IMG/VR virus record: IMGVR_UViG_3300029922_000014
Location: 62,001-126,000 of that record
DNA length: 64,000 bases
Strand: one strand, 5' to 3'
Source of the DNA: a virus
Below, in pieces: positions 29,811 through 36,976 of the stretch. The position numbers and the translations under genes were made by a program. The notes below the pieces were generated by a model that ran no database searches, had not been told where the DNA came from, and worked only from the letters and a program-made list of their open reading frames with translations. Each line of letters opens with the position of its first letter. Within the stretch, counting starts at the first letter, position 1.

Positions 29811-30281
29811 TCAGCATGGAAGTCCTTCACAGGGAATGTTGTGTTCTTTCATCAGTGCGCAGATCAATTCAAAGGCAGCACGGTCGCAGCAACCTGGACG
29901 GATGATGTCCCGATAGCGACTGGAACGCTCGAAGTGTCCGATCTCGGTAGTGGTATAGAACGAACCGCCACACGGCCACCAGCGCACAGGAGATGTCGAT
30001 GGCAGCATGGATGAGTTGTACGCATCCCACGGAACTTCGTTCTCGTCTTGGAATGACAAGTCATCATCGTTTGCGCTGCGTGCCCAGGTGAACAATTGAT
30101 CCGGAAAGGTGCTGGCGTGGTGCGGTAGTGCGGCAATGCACTCGTCGAAGTCCGGGCGATCATTCAGAATCGCAGCGGTGCAGGCGTCCATGAATGAATC
30201 ACGGAAGTGCTCACCGCGATGTTTGCCGCAGTCGAAGTATTGTTTCCGCTTCGCGTCGATGATGTAGTAGAAGACGCCCAT
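29811..30281 (-). CDS. Hypothetical protein
   Basis: 156 residues beginning MGVFYYIIDAKRKQYFDCGK. Continues RDSFMDACTAAILNDRPDFD and WWPCGGSFYTTTEIGHFERS, ending CALMKEHNIPCEGLPC. No membrane segment; unrecognised. Starts 3 bases after the stop of 30285-30770. Confidence 0.6.
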   Translation of the reverse strand: MGVFYYIIDAKRKQYFDCGKHRGEHFRDSFMDACTAAILNDRPDFDECIAALPHHASTFPDQLFTWARSANDDDLSFQDENEVPWDAYNSSMLPSTSPVRWWPCGGSFYTTTEIGHFERSSRYRDIIRPGCCDRAAFELICALMKEHNIPCEGLPC

Positions 30282-30284
30282 GGG

Positions 30285-30302
30285 TTACTTTCTGCGCTTC
30301 GT
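30285..30302. repeat. 18-bp direct repeat, copy 2
   Basis: Identical to 29782-29799; contains the TAA stop of 30285-30770. Confidence 0.8.
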
Positions 30303-30770
30303 AAAAGTGGAATTGTTCCAATTGTCGGTGTACAGGAGCAGGCCGCCATTGCGACCGCAGCGACTCCGCATGCGGTCTTCTGCGCTGCACAGGTCATGCA
30401 AAAAGGTCCTGCGCTGTGGGCTTTCGCTGTCTAACCACAGCGCAATCACATTCCGGCCGAGCAACACGCGTTCGTCGATGTCAGTCAGAAAGGTGACTTC
30501 CAGACCATAGCAGGACGCTTCAAACCGATGCGTTACGCCGCGATGCGCATGGATTCCGTAGGCGGTCAGCGCTGTGATCATCGCCTCCACATATCGGGCA
30601 GGGACGACCACGCATGCATGCTGTCCGGATATCATGGTGGCGGCGGTGTGCTTGATGGACTTCATCAAGAGCGGAATCGCCACCGCGATTTTATCTGCGG
30701 GCAGGTTGACGAAGGGAAGATCGAAGTTGTAGCCGTCGACGATCCGCTGATCTTCGGATGAAAGCGTCAT
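30285..30770 (-). CDS. Hypothetical protein
   Basis: 161 residues from MTLSSEDQRIVDGYNFDLPF, the ATG two bases after the upstream TAG. Contains IAVAIPLLMKSIKHTAATMI and ACVVVPARYVEAMITALTAY, then an alpha/beta C-terminus ending NSTFTKRRK. The last 18 bases are duplicated at 29782. Function unknown. Confidence 0.6.
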   Translation of the reverse strand: MTLSSEDQRIVDGYNFDLPFVNLPADKIAVAIPLLMKSIKHTAATMISGQHACVVVPARYVEAMITALTAYGIHAHRGVTHRFEASCYGLEVTFLTDIDERVLLGRNVIALWLDSESPQRRTFLHDLCSAEDRMRSRCGRNGGLLLYTDNWNNSTFTKRRK

Positions 30771-30772
30771 GG

Positions 30773-31351
30773 CTAAAGCTCCCACGCGTCATACATGCGC
30801 TCTGCCTCGAACCAGTCCGCCTCAGCAAACCCGTCGACGCGTCCACGCTTCTCGTACAGGCCATAGGCGATCACTGCGATTTGTGCGTGTCGGTAGCGCG
30901 CGTACTGGTGATGAGCACCGCGCCGCGTCGCCTCTTCGGCTACGTAGTCGACGGCGCGCTTCTCCATCGCTGCAAGAATGCCCTGACGCTCTTCGGCGCT
31001 CAGGGCAGGTGCCGGGGCTTCCATTTCATCCAGCCCCGTAGTGGCCTCTTCCTCGTCTTCGTCGCGCGCAAGGATCTCCGGCACCTTGGCGAACTCCGCC
31101 AGCAGGATGGCCATCACTTCGTCGACGCTCATCCACCCATGCGACGGGTCGTGCCCATCAGCGTGATGGACCATCTGCTTCTTCGGCCAGACAGGGTCGT
31201 CTCCCGGACGCACGACCTGCAACGACCAGTCCCCATGCCGCGCACGGAAATAGAACGGGAAGCCGTGCATGGTGCCACTGGCTTGCGCGGGACAGGCGCC
31301 GCCAATGTCGGTGATGACAAGGCCGGCGGGGAGAGTTTCGAGACTGATCAT
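30773..31351 (-). CDS. Hypothetical protein
   Basis: 192 residues, ATGA overlap. N-terminal beta domain (LPAGLVITDIGGACPAQASG, FPFYFRARHGDWSLQVVRPG), then WPKKQMVHHADGHDPSHGWM, an acidic linker (ARDEDEEEATTGLDEMEAPA) and a C-terminal helical domain. Unrecognised. Confidence 0.6.
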   Translation of the reverse strand: MISLETLPAGLVITDIGGACPAQASGTMHGFPFYFRARHGDWSLQVVRPGDDPVWPKKQMVHHADGHDPSHGWMSVDEVMAILLAEFAKVPEILARDEDEEEATTGLDEMEAPAPALSAEERQGILAAMEKRAVDYVAEEATRRGAHHQYARYRHAQIAVIAYGLYEKRGRVDGFAEADWFEAERMYDAWEL

Positions 31352-31629
31352 CGTAGTGCCTTCTTGAGTTTGTTGCGGGTCTTGCGGTACGCCTTCTTGT
31401 CGATCGGCTGCTTGCCGGTGCCCTTTCGGTAAAAGCCGGATCGGCGCAGGTCATCTTCCTTCGCCGCCTGCACGTTCATGTCCACACCGTTCATCCAGGT
31501 GATGAAGTGGGCGTTGGTGGTTTGGCGAAAGTGGCCGCCCTTGGCATGCAAAGCCTCCGCCTCATCCGCGAATGCCATCGGCACGGGGTAACCGTAGTAG
31601 GACGGAACGGGATCGACGGTCTCTTGCAT
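31348..31629 (-). CDS. Small basic hypothetical protein
   Basis: 93 residues from MQETVDPVPSYYGYPVPMAF with GAGGAAG upstream; a GTG start seven codons earlier would lie in the operator 31644-31658. The C-terminus is lysine/arginine-rich (QPIDKKAYRKTRNKLKKALR). Unrecognised. Confidence 0.55.
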   Translation of the reverse strand: MQETVDPVPSYYGYPVPMAFADEAEALHAKGGHFRQTTNAHFITWMNGVDMNVQAAKEDDLRRSGFYRKGTGKQPIDKKAYRKTRNKLKKALR

Positions 31630-31643
31630 GACACTTCCTCGGA

Positions 31644-31658
31644 TTGACACGATGTCAG
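31644..31658. promoter_or_regulatory. 15-bp operator dyad
   Basis: TTGACACGATGTCAG between the stop of the pilin-like gene and the start of 31348-31629. No -10 on the minus strand. Confidence 0.7.
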
Positions 31659-31967
31659 TTAGCGATTCTCGACTTGCTCAGGCAGCGCTTCGATCTCGGC
31701 GGGAAAGAAGCGGATCTCCTGGAACCGCGGCGTGGCTTGCGGTCCGTTGTCGATGCGACAGATAAACACGTAACCGGAATCGGCCAGTTCCGACTTCATG
31801 ATCGTCGCTTGCGCGTGGCTGGACTTGATGACTACGACCTGCCCGACGGTAAATACGTGGCGGTTCCGTATCAGCACGATGGCCGGAATAATCATTCCGG
31901 CGATGATTGCGAGGATGCTGATGACGATCAGCAGTTCGATGATGGTGAAACCTTTGATCGTTTTCAC
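31659..31967 (-). CDS. Type IV pilin/pseudopilin-like protein
   Basis: 102 residues from GTG 31967 (GTGA overlap). The N-terminus MKTIKGFTIIELLIVISI and LAIIAGMIIPAI is a class III/type IV prepilin signal: short basic leader, Gly at the cleavage site, Phe+1, Glu+5, then a hydrophobic helix that serves as both membrane span and filament core. A small strand-rich head (VGQVVVIKSSHAQATIMKSE) follows. Host prepilin peptidase could process it. Encoded in a phage operon between unrelated genes, so perhaps a decoy minor pilin affecting pili or type II secretion; that is inference. Confidence 0.7.
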   Translation of the reverse strand: MKTIKGFTIIELLIVISILAIIAGMIIPAIVLIRNRHVFTVGQVVVIKSSHAQATIMKSELADSGYVFICRIDNGPQATPRFQEIRFFPAEIEALPEQVENR

Positions 31968-32500
31968 GGGTGCAGCCCTTGGGTGTTGAGCGCTTTGATG
32001 CGCGCTTCTTTTTCAAAGCGCTGCTTCGTTTCGATGTCGCGATAGTTCCAGCGCGGCGCGATGGTGCCATCCGGCCGCAGCCGAAACTCATCCACTGACC
32101 ACCACGTCAGCGAACCGACGACGGCCCAGCGTTCGTGTGCCCAGCGCATGCTGTCACCGACGAGGTCAACATAGGTGATGATGAAGCCGCGGTGGCGCGG
32201 GAGCGGAACGTAGTTGGGCGAGAGGAAGATGGATGCTGGCGGATCGGGACGGCGGTCTTTGATCAGCAGACCTTCAGCGATCCAGCGCCAGCCCAGTTCG
32301 GTCAGGTGCTTCGGCGCTTGGCCCTCCCAGCGTAGTCCTTCCGGGCTGTTCCACAGCCAGTCCCAGGCTTCGCGGTCATCCGTGGCAACCGCGTCGATGA
32401 GCATGGCGCCCATGTCCTGCGCGCTGTGCCGGTAACGGTCGCAACTGAACTCGAACACTTCGCCTCGGTCGAGGTCTGCGAGACTGCGAGCGTCGGTCAT
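31964..32500 (-). CDS. Hypothetical protein
   Basis: 178 residues from MTDARSLADLDRGEVFEFSC (ATGA overlap). Trp-rich helices (REAWDWLWNSPEGLRWEGQA, LTELGWRWIAEGLLIKDRRP) then strands (GFIITYVDLVGDSMRWAHER, AVVGSLTWWSVDEFRLRPDG). No membrane segment. Coupled to the pilin-like gene by GTGA, but no fold is recognised. Confidence 0.6.
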   Translation of the reverse strand: MTDARSLADLDRGEVFEFSCDRYRHSAQDMGAMLIDAVATDDREAWDWLWNSPEGLRWEGQAPKHLTELGWRWIAEGLLIKDRRPDPPASIFLSPNYVPLPRHRGFIITYVDLVGDSMRWAHERWAVVGSLTWWSVDEFRLRPDGTIAPRWNYRDIETKQRFEKEARIKALNTQGLHP

Positions 32501-32862
32501 TGGAGCTTCCCGTCGACGACATGCGCGCAGACGTGCGTCTCGTACGAGGGGATGTATGCCGGGCAGGTTGGGCAACGAACCACCGGGGTGATGCGGATGG
32601 CGCCGGTGAACCCAAGAGGAGGGTTGTCGATGAGGGCATGAGCCTCCTTATGGCTTACCGCCATGTCCCACAACCCTTGGCCTTTAATCCAAGCCACTTC
32701 GGTGGTGTTGCGAACAAGCCCCTCAACGCGGTACATCTCTTCGCGCTTGGGCTCCGTAGTGGCTTCCATACGTGCCACCGCAGCCAGCCCTGCGTCCAGT
32801 TCTGGCTGGGTCGGGCGGCCGAGCGTGTGCAGGACCTTGCGGATGATGTCGGCGTCGGTCAT
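32497..32862 (-). CDS. Zinc-containing hypothetical protein
   Basis: 121 residues from MTDADIIRKVLHTLGRPTQP (ATGA overlap). Helical N-terminus, strand AMYRVEGLVRNTTEVAWIKG-type region, and RCPTCPAYIPSYETHVCAH, a C2-type metal pair near the end. Unrecognised. Confidence 0.55.
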   Translation of the reverse strand: MTDADIIRKVLHTLGRPTQPELDAGLAAVARMEATTEPKREEMYRVEGLVRNTTEVAWIKGQGLWDMAVSHKEAHALIDNPPLGFTGAIRITPVVRCPTCPAYIPSYETHVCAHVVDGKLQ

Positions 32863-33080
32863 GACGCAAACTCCCCGCGCCACGCTTCGTCGCGGTCAGT
32901 GTATGGATCCGGTTCAACGCTGATGATGCGGCAGCCACAGAAGCGCATGGGCTTTCCATCCACAATCGCTTCGTAGTCGAACTTGTCAGCGTCAGGAGCA
33001 GCTGCCAGTACGGCAGCAAGCTGTCGGCGCCATTGTTCTAACAACGCAGACACGCTGGTATCAATGTGCTGTTCAATCAT
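32859..33080 (-). CDS. Hypothetical protein
   Basis: 73 residues from MIEQHIDTSVSALLEQWRRQ; first gene behind the promoter array. Strand section MRFCGCRIISVEPDPYTDRD. A GTG at 33101 lies within the predicted -10, so the later ATG is preferred. Function unknown. Confidence 0.55.
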   Translation of the reverse strand: MIEQHIDTSVSALLEQWRRQLAAVLAAAPDADKFDYEAIVDGKPMRFCGCRIISVEPDPYTDRDEAWRGEFAS

Positions 33081-33099
33081 ATCATTTCTCGCGTAGTGC

Positions 33100-33126
33100 A
33101 CGATATGGACCGGAACGAACTGTCAA
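33100..33126 (-). promoter_or_regulatory. Promoter
   Basis: TTGACA (33126-33121), 15-nt spacer, TATCGT (33105-33100); box GCATGACGCGGG about 38 bp upstream at 33164-33175. Drives 33080 downward. Confidence 0.65.
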
Positions 33127-33158
33127 CGACCAGTGAAAGAACTTCGCCCGCTGCATGT

Positions 33159-33201
33159 TGTTTCCCGCGTCATGCGACGACATGGACAGGATTCCTGCGC
33201 G
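33159..33201. repeat. 43-bp direct repeat, copy 1
   Basis: Begins TGTTTCCCGCGTCATGCGAC; identical to 33251-33293, 92 bp apart. Each copy contains one promoter-box inverted repeat. Confidence 0.9.
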
Positions 33202-33217
33202 TGGATGTACATAGCGC

Positions 33218-33244
33218 ACTATGCGTTATTTCTCCCCTGGACAA
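33218..33244 (-). promoter_or_regulatory. Second promoter in the array
   Basis: TTGTCC (33244-33239), 15-nt spacer, CATAGT (33223-33218), preceded by the box of the second 43-bp repeat. Tandem to the promoter at 33100-33126. Confidence 0.45.
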
Positions 33245-33250
33245 TATTCC

Positions 33251-33293
33251 TGTTTCCCGCGTCATGCGACGACATGGACAGGATTCCTGCGCG
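33251..33293. repeat. 43-bp direct repeat, copy 2
   Basis: Identical to 33159-33201; suggests promoter duplication. Confidence 0.9.
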
Positions 33294-33425
33294 CGTGTTT
33301 TCATAGCGCATGACGCGACATTCTGCACCTGGATATAATTCCTATTTACCGCGCTATGCGGTAATGGCGAGCACGAAGAGGGAAGGCTTAACCGATATCC
33401 AGGTGCGTCCGTAGTCGTCACCTGA

Positions 33426-33440
33426 TTGACATCGTGTCAG
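33426..33440. promoter_or_regulatory. 15-bp operator dyad
   Basis: TTGACATCGTGTCAG; supplies the TGA stop of 33437-33772 and marks the upstream edge of the promoter array. Confidence 0.7.
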
Positions 33441-33772
33441 TTGCCTGCATGCCCGAGAGTGCCGTCAGCCGCAGGCGGAGCCCAGTGACAGAACCCACAA
33501 ATCTTGTTTCCGTCATCCAGCTTCGCGGCGACTGGCCAACCCCCCATCGCTTTGATGGCACTGTTCAGTAGTCCGAGAGCAGACAGGGAGTCGTTGCCGG
33601 TTCCGCTGATCAGTTCGGGATCGGAGCCCAGCACGGTGCCGATGGTAACGCGGTTGCGGACCACGGCACCAAAGCCGTCAGGATCGAGGGGGAGGAGGCG
33701 ATTGAAGAGGTCGATCACCGGCTGCGAGATGCCCTTGGCGGTGCGATCGGTGAGGTCTTTGTCTTCGTGCAT
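33437..33772 (-). CDS. Hypothetical protein
   Basis: 111 residues from MHEDKDLTDRTAKGISQPVI. Helices (DLFNRLLPLDPDGFGAVVRN), then SALGLLNSAIKAMGGWPVAA and a CGFCHWAP motif. Overlaps the upstream gene by 58 nt. Unrecognised. Confidence 0.55.
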   Translation of the reverse strand: MHEDKDLTDRTAKGISQPVIDLFNRLLPLDPDGFGAVVRNRVTIGTVLGSDPELISGTGNDSLSALGLLNSAIKAMGGWPVAAKLDDGNKICGFCHWAPPAADGTLGHAGN

Positions 33773-34041
33773 GGGATGTCCTTCAGGATTGATTCGGCAA
33801 TAGATTGAGCGACGTGGGCAACGTAGTGTGCGTCCTGATGCTGGAAGATGTAGTCCGCGAAGTCTTTGAGTTCATCGGATGGGGTCGAAGCCGGAAGCCA
33901 GTTCATCACCTGTTCGACGCGGTAGCCTTCGACCGTGTTCCAGGCGTCGAGGAGCGCTTGGGCCTCTTTGCGGCTGTGGACGTTGTAGGGCTGGTGGGTT
34001 TGTTCGACGGCCTTGAGATAGTCGTCGCGGGTGATGGTCAT
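33715..34041 (-). CDS. Hypothetical protein
   Basis: 108 residues, ATGA overlap. MTITRDDYLKAVEQTHQPYN, HSRKEAQALLDAWNTVEGYR, then VAQSIAESILKDIPC and a basic tail. Its last 58 nt overlap the next gene, where the sequence turns Pro/Ser/Arg-rich, so the true protein may end earlier. Confidence 0.55.
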   Translation of the reverse strand: MTITRDDYLKAVEQTHQPYNVHSRKEAQALLDAWNTVEGYRVEQVMNWLPASTPSDELKDFADYIFQHQDAHYVAHVAQSIAESILKDIPCTKTKTSPIAPPRASRSR

Positions 34042-34481
34042 GGTGTCCTACCTTTGGCGTTCTTGTGCTTGACGCAGTTCCACCATCCAACCGACTTGCA
34101 GCGCCGACAGTCGTCAGGCGGAAGGATCTTGCGGCAGGCGGTGGCGTACTTCTCCGCTTCCTTTTGCGCCTTCGCCCGATCGGGGCGGGGCTTGGCCTTG
34201 TGGATGGTGCTTCCTGTCAGTTGCTTGGGCATCTTCGCATTCCAGACCTTGACCAGGACGGTGTCCCGGCGCTTGGTCAGTCTGCGGATGAGCTTGGTCA
34301 GTTGATGGGCCTTCTTGGCTTGCGCCTGCCATGCTTCGTAGTCGCAGGGGCGCACCCGGGTCATGGCAGAGAGTTGCCGGGCGATGGTCCCACGAATGGT
34401 GTGCATGCGGGCATGAATGCCCTTCAGGTCTGCATTGGCTGAGTCGATCTGCTGCTTCAAGACGGACGGGGTGAGGTTCAC
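34038..34481 (-). CDS. Basic protein with terminal zinc pair
   Basis: 147 residues from GTG 34481 (MNLTPSVLKQQIDSANADLK). Helical and rich in Lys/Arg (LTKLIRRLTKRRDTVLVKVW), ending CRRCKSVGWWNCVKHK, a CxxC...C pair related in style to the zinc motifs of the next upstream gene. Possibly nucleic-acid binding. Confidence 0.6.
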   Translation of the reverse strand: MNLTPSVLKQQIDSANADLKGIHARMHTIRGTIARQLSAMTRVRPCDYEAWQAQAKKAHQLTKLIRRLTKRRDTVLVKVWNAKMPKQLTGSTIHKAKPRPDRAKAQKEAEKYATACRKILPPDDCRRCKSVGWWNCVKHKNAKGRTP

Positions 34482-34485
34482 GGGG

Positions 34486-34815
34486 TCACGCCTTGCCGTT
34501 GCAGGTCTTGCACGGGCGTTGGTGTGGCTCCAGGCGGTATTGAAATGGGTCAATGCCCGTTCCGATACAGTCCTTGCACACGCCGGCCAGGGCTGGCTTT
34601 CCAGTCTCGGCCTCAACAGCCTCTTGATGAGACTTGAGCACTGGGGTGTTGTCAGCGGTCAGGCGGCGGCCTCGGCCGAGGCAAGCGTCACAGCGGGTCA
34701 TACTTCCATGCCCGGTGTCGATGTACGCTTTGCCTTGGCAGGCGGTGCACTTCGCTTTGTAGTCGATGGTGTTGCCGGCCAGCATATCCCCGGCGATGAG
34801 CATGAGCGCCAACAA
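34486..34815 (-). CDS. DnaJ-type zinc-finger protein, apparently 5' frameshifted
   Basis: At least 109 residues with four CxxCxGxG-type repeats: CTACQGKAY, CDACLGRGR, CKDCIGTG, CKTCNGKA, the zinc domain that binds unfolded clients in DnaJ. No J-domain. The frame is open and protein-like upstream of the only start (TTG 34815): HFDRLTDQQLLALMLIAGDM. A good ATG (34865, ATGA overlap) lies in a different frame; one extra base in the CCCC run at 34844-34847 (GGGG on plus) would join them. Hence a probable frameshift or sequence error. Confidence 0.65.
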   Translation of the reverse strand: MLALMLIAGDMLAGNTIDYKAKCTACQGKAYIDTGHGSMTRCDACLGRGRRLTADNTPVLKSHQEAVEAETGKPALAGVCKDCIGTGIDPFQYRLEPHQRPCKTCNGKA

Positions 34816-34861
34816 TTGCTGATCAGTCAGGCGGTCAAAGTGCGGGGCGTCATGGGATTGT

Positions 34862-35161
34862 TCATGCGTTGGCCTTGAGGAGGTTGTCCATGTCGGCCAG
34901 GAAGTTGGCTTCCGTGATGTAGCCGTAGAGTGGTTTGGCGCCTGGGGTAACGATGGCGGCGCCTTTCATCTCTTCCTGCGTGCCCCAGATAAGATCCCCT
35001 CCGAATGTTTCGATCAGGATGATCGGTTCTTTGCCGCCGGTGATCAGGAGAATGGAATGGGCGTGGGCTCTGATCGACTTGAACAGGATCTCCTGAAGGT
35101 CGGGCAGGTCGCTGAGCGAAGCAGAGGCGGCTTCGAGTTCTTCAAAGGGAGGGAGCGTCAC
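34862..35161 (-). CDS. Hypothetical protein
   Basis: 99 residues from GTG 35161. Reads as an alpha/beta protein: LPDLQEILFKSIRAHAHSIL, LITGGKEPIILIETFGGDLI, then YGYITEANFLADMDNLLKAN. Resembles no family I can name. Confidence 0.6.
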   Translation of the reverse strand: MTLPPFEELEAASASLSDLPDLQEILFKSIRAHAHSILLITGGKEPIILIETFGGDLIWGTQEEMKGAAIVTPGAKPLYGYITEANFLADMDNLLKANA

Positions 35162-35175
35162 GTCAGGTCATCCAA

Positions 35176-35190
35176 TTGACACGGTGTCAG
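35176..35190. promoter_or_regulatory. Operator dyad, one mismatch
   Basis: TTGACACGGTGTCAG; provides the TGA stop of 35187-35576. No -10 on the minus strand. Confidence 0.6.
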
Positions 35191-35576
35191 TCCGTGTAGC
35201 AGGCATGATGGGCGGTTCCGGGTTGCCGGTCCTCGTTGTGAGGCTCCACAGAGGCGCTGGAAGGCTGTTGTACGGACTTTCCTGTCTTCTTGGCCACGCG
35301 GGGAGGGTCTGACTGTTTCATAGCCTTTGCGGGGCTTGCAGCAGGTTCTTTGGAATCAGCCGAAACGGCATAAGGGGCGGGCTTGTTGATGGGCATCCAG
35401 GCAGTTATTGACCGCGCAAGCTTGCAAACGATACGAGGACCGCCCACGGTGAGGAAGAGCGGGTGTAAAGCATGGAACGTCGCCCACTCCACACACCCGT
35501 TACGCGTGATCCAGCACTCCTGCCCATCGTCAGGCAGCCGTTCCGCAATCGGGATCCAGAGTTCGGTGGTGCTCAT
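35187..35576 (-). CDS. DUF551-like protein
   Basis: 129 residues. The N-terminal 70 residues follow the DUF551 pattern: LWIPIAERLPDDGQECWITR, a central WATFHALHPLFLTVGG strand pair and TAWMPINKP. DUF551 proteins are small beta proteins common in phages, of unknown function. The C-terminal 60 residues are a low-complexity Ala/Lys/Pro tail. Transcribed from the promoter at 35590-35641. Confidence 0.7.
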   Translation of the reverse strand: MSTTELWIPIAERLPDDGQECWITRNGCVEWATFHALHPLFLTVGGPRIVCKLARSITAWMPINKPAPYAVSADSKEPAASPAKAMKQSDPPRVAKKTGKSVQQPSSASVEPHNEDRQPGTAHHACYTD

Positions 35577-35589
35577 GGCTGTGAGGAAG

Positions 35590-35641
35590 AGCGTACCAGA
35601 TCGAATGGCGCGTCAACCAGTATTTTCCGCATCATGCCGGA
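35590..35641 (-). promoter_or_regulatory. Promoter without operator
   Basis: Repeat TTCCGGCATGATGCGGAAAA (about 35641-35622), TTGACG (35616-35611), 15-nt spacer, TACGCT (35595-35590). Lies just beyond the tnpB-like gene. Confidence 0.65.
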
Positions 35642-35720
35642 AGTATGTTCAGAATCCAAAGTCGGAATCAGGCACGGCGCTGTTGTCCTAAGTTCACGTA
35701 TTCACCGTGCAAATAGGTTC
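35600..35720 (-). ncRNA. Possible omega RNA / right end of the TnpB element
   Basis: TnpB proteins use a guide RNA transcribed across the 3' end of tnpB and the element's right end. The 90 bases after the stop (35694 downward) hold no gene and run into the promoter at 35590. Exact ends and structure cannot be fixed by eye; location is inference from the family. Confidence 0.3.
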
Positions 35721-36887
35721 CTGCTTCACAGACGGTAGTTTCGTCCCGGTCTTACGACCAGGGCCAGAGCTTCCATCTCCACAGGCGTTTATTCCCGCGC
35801 AACTCGCGGTATGGATATTTTTTGCGGCATTCAGATCACGGTCGAGCGTGAAGCCACATGCAGTACAGGAAAAGACCCGCTCTGCGAGCGGAAGGGAATC
35901 TTTCTTGTGACCACAGCTTGAACAGGTCTTTGACGAAGGAAACCAGCGGTCGACGACAAACACCGATTGCGCTTTGTATTCCAGTTGACGTCGAATCTCA
36001 CTGAATCCCACGTCATTCAAGGCGCGTGAAAGATGGCGGTTTGCCATCATGCCTTTCACGTTGAGGTCTTCGAGACCGACAGAACCATACTGCTTGGCTA
36101 TCGCCGTAGTGGTCTTGTGCTGCCAGTCTTTTCTGATTTGAGCTATCCGCCAATGCTGACGACTGAGACGAGCAACGGCTTTCTTCCGGTTGCTGGATCC
36201 TTTGACTTTGCGAGAGACGAAACGAGAGAGACGCTTCAAACGTTCGAGAGCAGACTTGAGCGGTTTGGGAGACTGAAAGGTAGTGCCGTCGGAGAGAACC
36301 AGAGCAGTCTTCAATCCGAGGTCGATGCCGACAGCGGGCTTTGACACGATGTCAGTTGGCGGATCGGGAAGTTCGACTTGAACGGAAAGCCACCAGCGTT
36401 GACCGACAAAAGACAAAACAGCGGAGAGTGGTTTGCCGTCGAAGCGGAGTTCTTCGTGGGTATCAACCCAACCAATATTCGGTAGTTTAACAGCTTTACC
36501 GGCGAACGAAAATGTTCCAGGTCCGTTGTCGAGACGTGCTGATTGCTTGGATTTATGTTTGCTCTTGAAGTCGGGCGGGGACATCTTTGGTCCCTTGCGC
36601 TTGCCTGAGCAGGAGTCGAAAAAGTTTTGGTAGGCGGTGCCGAGGTTGATGATCGCCTGCTGAACAACGCGCTTTGGCACATCCAACATCCAAGGGAACT
36701 CTTCACGCTTGATCGTATTCAAACTCTTCCGCAACGATCCGTCGTTCGGCTTGTACCCAGCGGCAAACTGAGCACGCCAGTGACATAATGCCCAGTTAAA
36801 GGCAAAGCGCGCCGCTCCGACGCACTGCCGGAAGAATGCTTCCTGCTTTCGCGTGGGGGCAAGCTTGATGATGTGGGCGCGGATCAC
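35694..36887 (-). CDS. tnpB: TnpB-type RNA-guided nuclease (IS200/IS605 family)
   Basis: 397 residues from GTG 36887 (MIRAHIIKLAPTRKQEAFFR); a GTG at 36911 is an alternative. RuvC-like catalytic residues are intact: VGIDLGLKTALVLSDG (Asp), GLEDLNVKGMMANRH (Glu) and CGFTLDRDLNAAKNI (Asp). The zinc finger CSSCGHKKDS...CTAC is complete. Typical TnpB C-terminus (GSSGPGRKTGTKLPSVKQEP). No tnpA nearby, so a non-autonomous or domesticated element. A perfect operator dyad lies within the gene just before the first RuvC motif. Confidence 0.9.
   Translation of the reverse strand: MIRAHIIKLAPTRKQEAFFRQCVGAARFAFNWALCHWRAQFAAGYKPNDGSLRKSLNTIKREEFPWMLDVPKRVVQQAIINLGTAYQNFFDSCSGKRKGPKMSPPDFKSKHKSKQSARLDNGPGTFSFAGKAVKLPNIGWVDTHEELRFDGKPLSAVLSFVGQRWWLSVQVELPDPPTDIVSKPAVGIDLGLKTALVLSDGTTFQSPKPLKSALERLKRLSRFVSRKVKGSSNRKKAVARLSRQHWRIAQIRKDWQHKTTTAIAKQYGSVGLEDLNVKGMMANRHLSRALNDVGFSEIRRQLEYKAQSVFVVDRWFPSSKTCSSCGHKKDSLPLAERVFSCTACGFTLDRDLNAAKNIHTASCAGINACGDGSSGPGRKTGTKLPSVKQEPICTVNT
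36341..36355. promoter_or_regulatory. Operator dyad inside tnpB
   Basis: TTGACACGATGTCAG within the coding sequence, encoding T-D-I-V-S just before the first catalytic motif. The only near-perfect copy found inside a gene. Confidence 0.6.
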
Positions 36888-36938
36888 TGCACACACAATA
36901 ACAAAAAACACAGGCGTGGCCAGTATCAGGTATTTCCT

Positions 36939-36976
36939 GGCGGATTGATCGGATCAAGTGGTATGGGGAGCTTCGG
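36939..36976. repeat. 38-bp repeat, copy beside tnpB
   Basis: Identical to 40421-40458. Contains the palindrome TTGATCGGATCAA. In one minus-strand frame it encodes PKLPIPLDPINPPG followed by NT-stop, matching the C-terminus of the LamG-like protein. Confidence 0.9.

Larger units (their letters stand above)
33081..33436 (-). promoter_or_regulatory. 355-bp noncoding promoter/operator array
   Basis: Longest clearly noncoding stretch in the accessory region. Reading the minus strand it contains the operator at 33426-33440, an inverted repeat at about 33348-33362 (ACCGCATAGCGCGGT), GCGTCATGCGC at about 33303-33313, a promoter TTGTCC-15-CATAGT (33244-33218), and a promoter TTGACA-15-TATCGT (33126-33100). 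Two copies of a 43-bp repeat each carry one GCATGACGCGG box. The short frame 33170-33421 across it is regarded as chance. Confidence 0.65.

Noticed and set aside
33170-33421. 83-residue frame across the promoter array
   Set aside because: It crosses repeated promoter elements, has no ribosome site and shows no protein-like composition.
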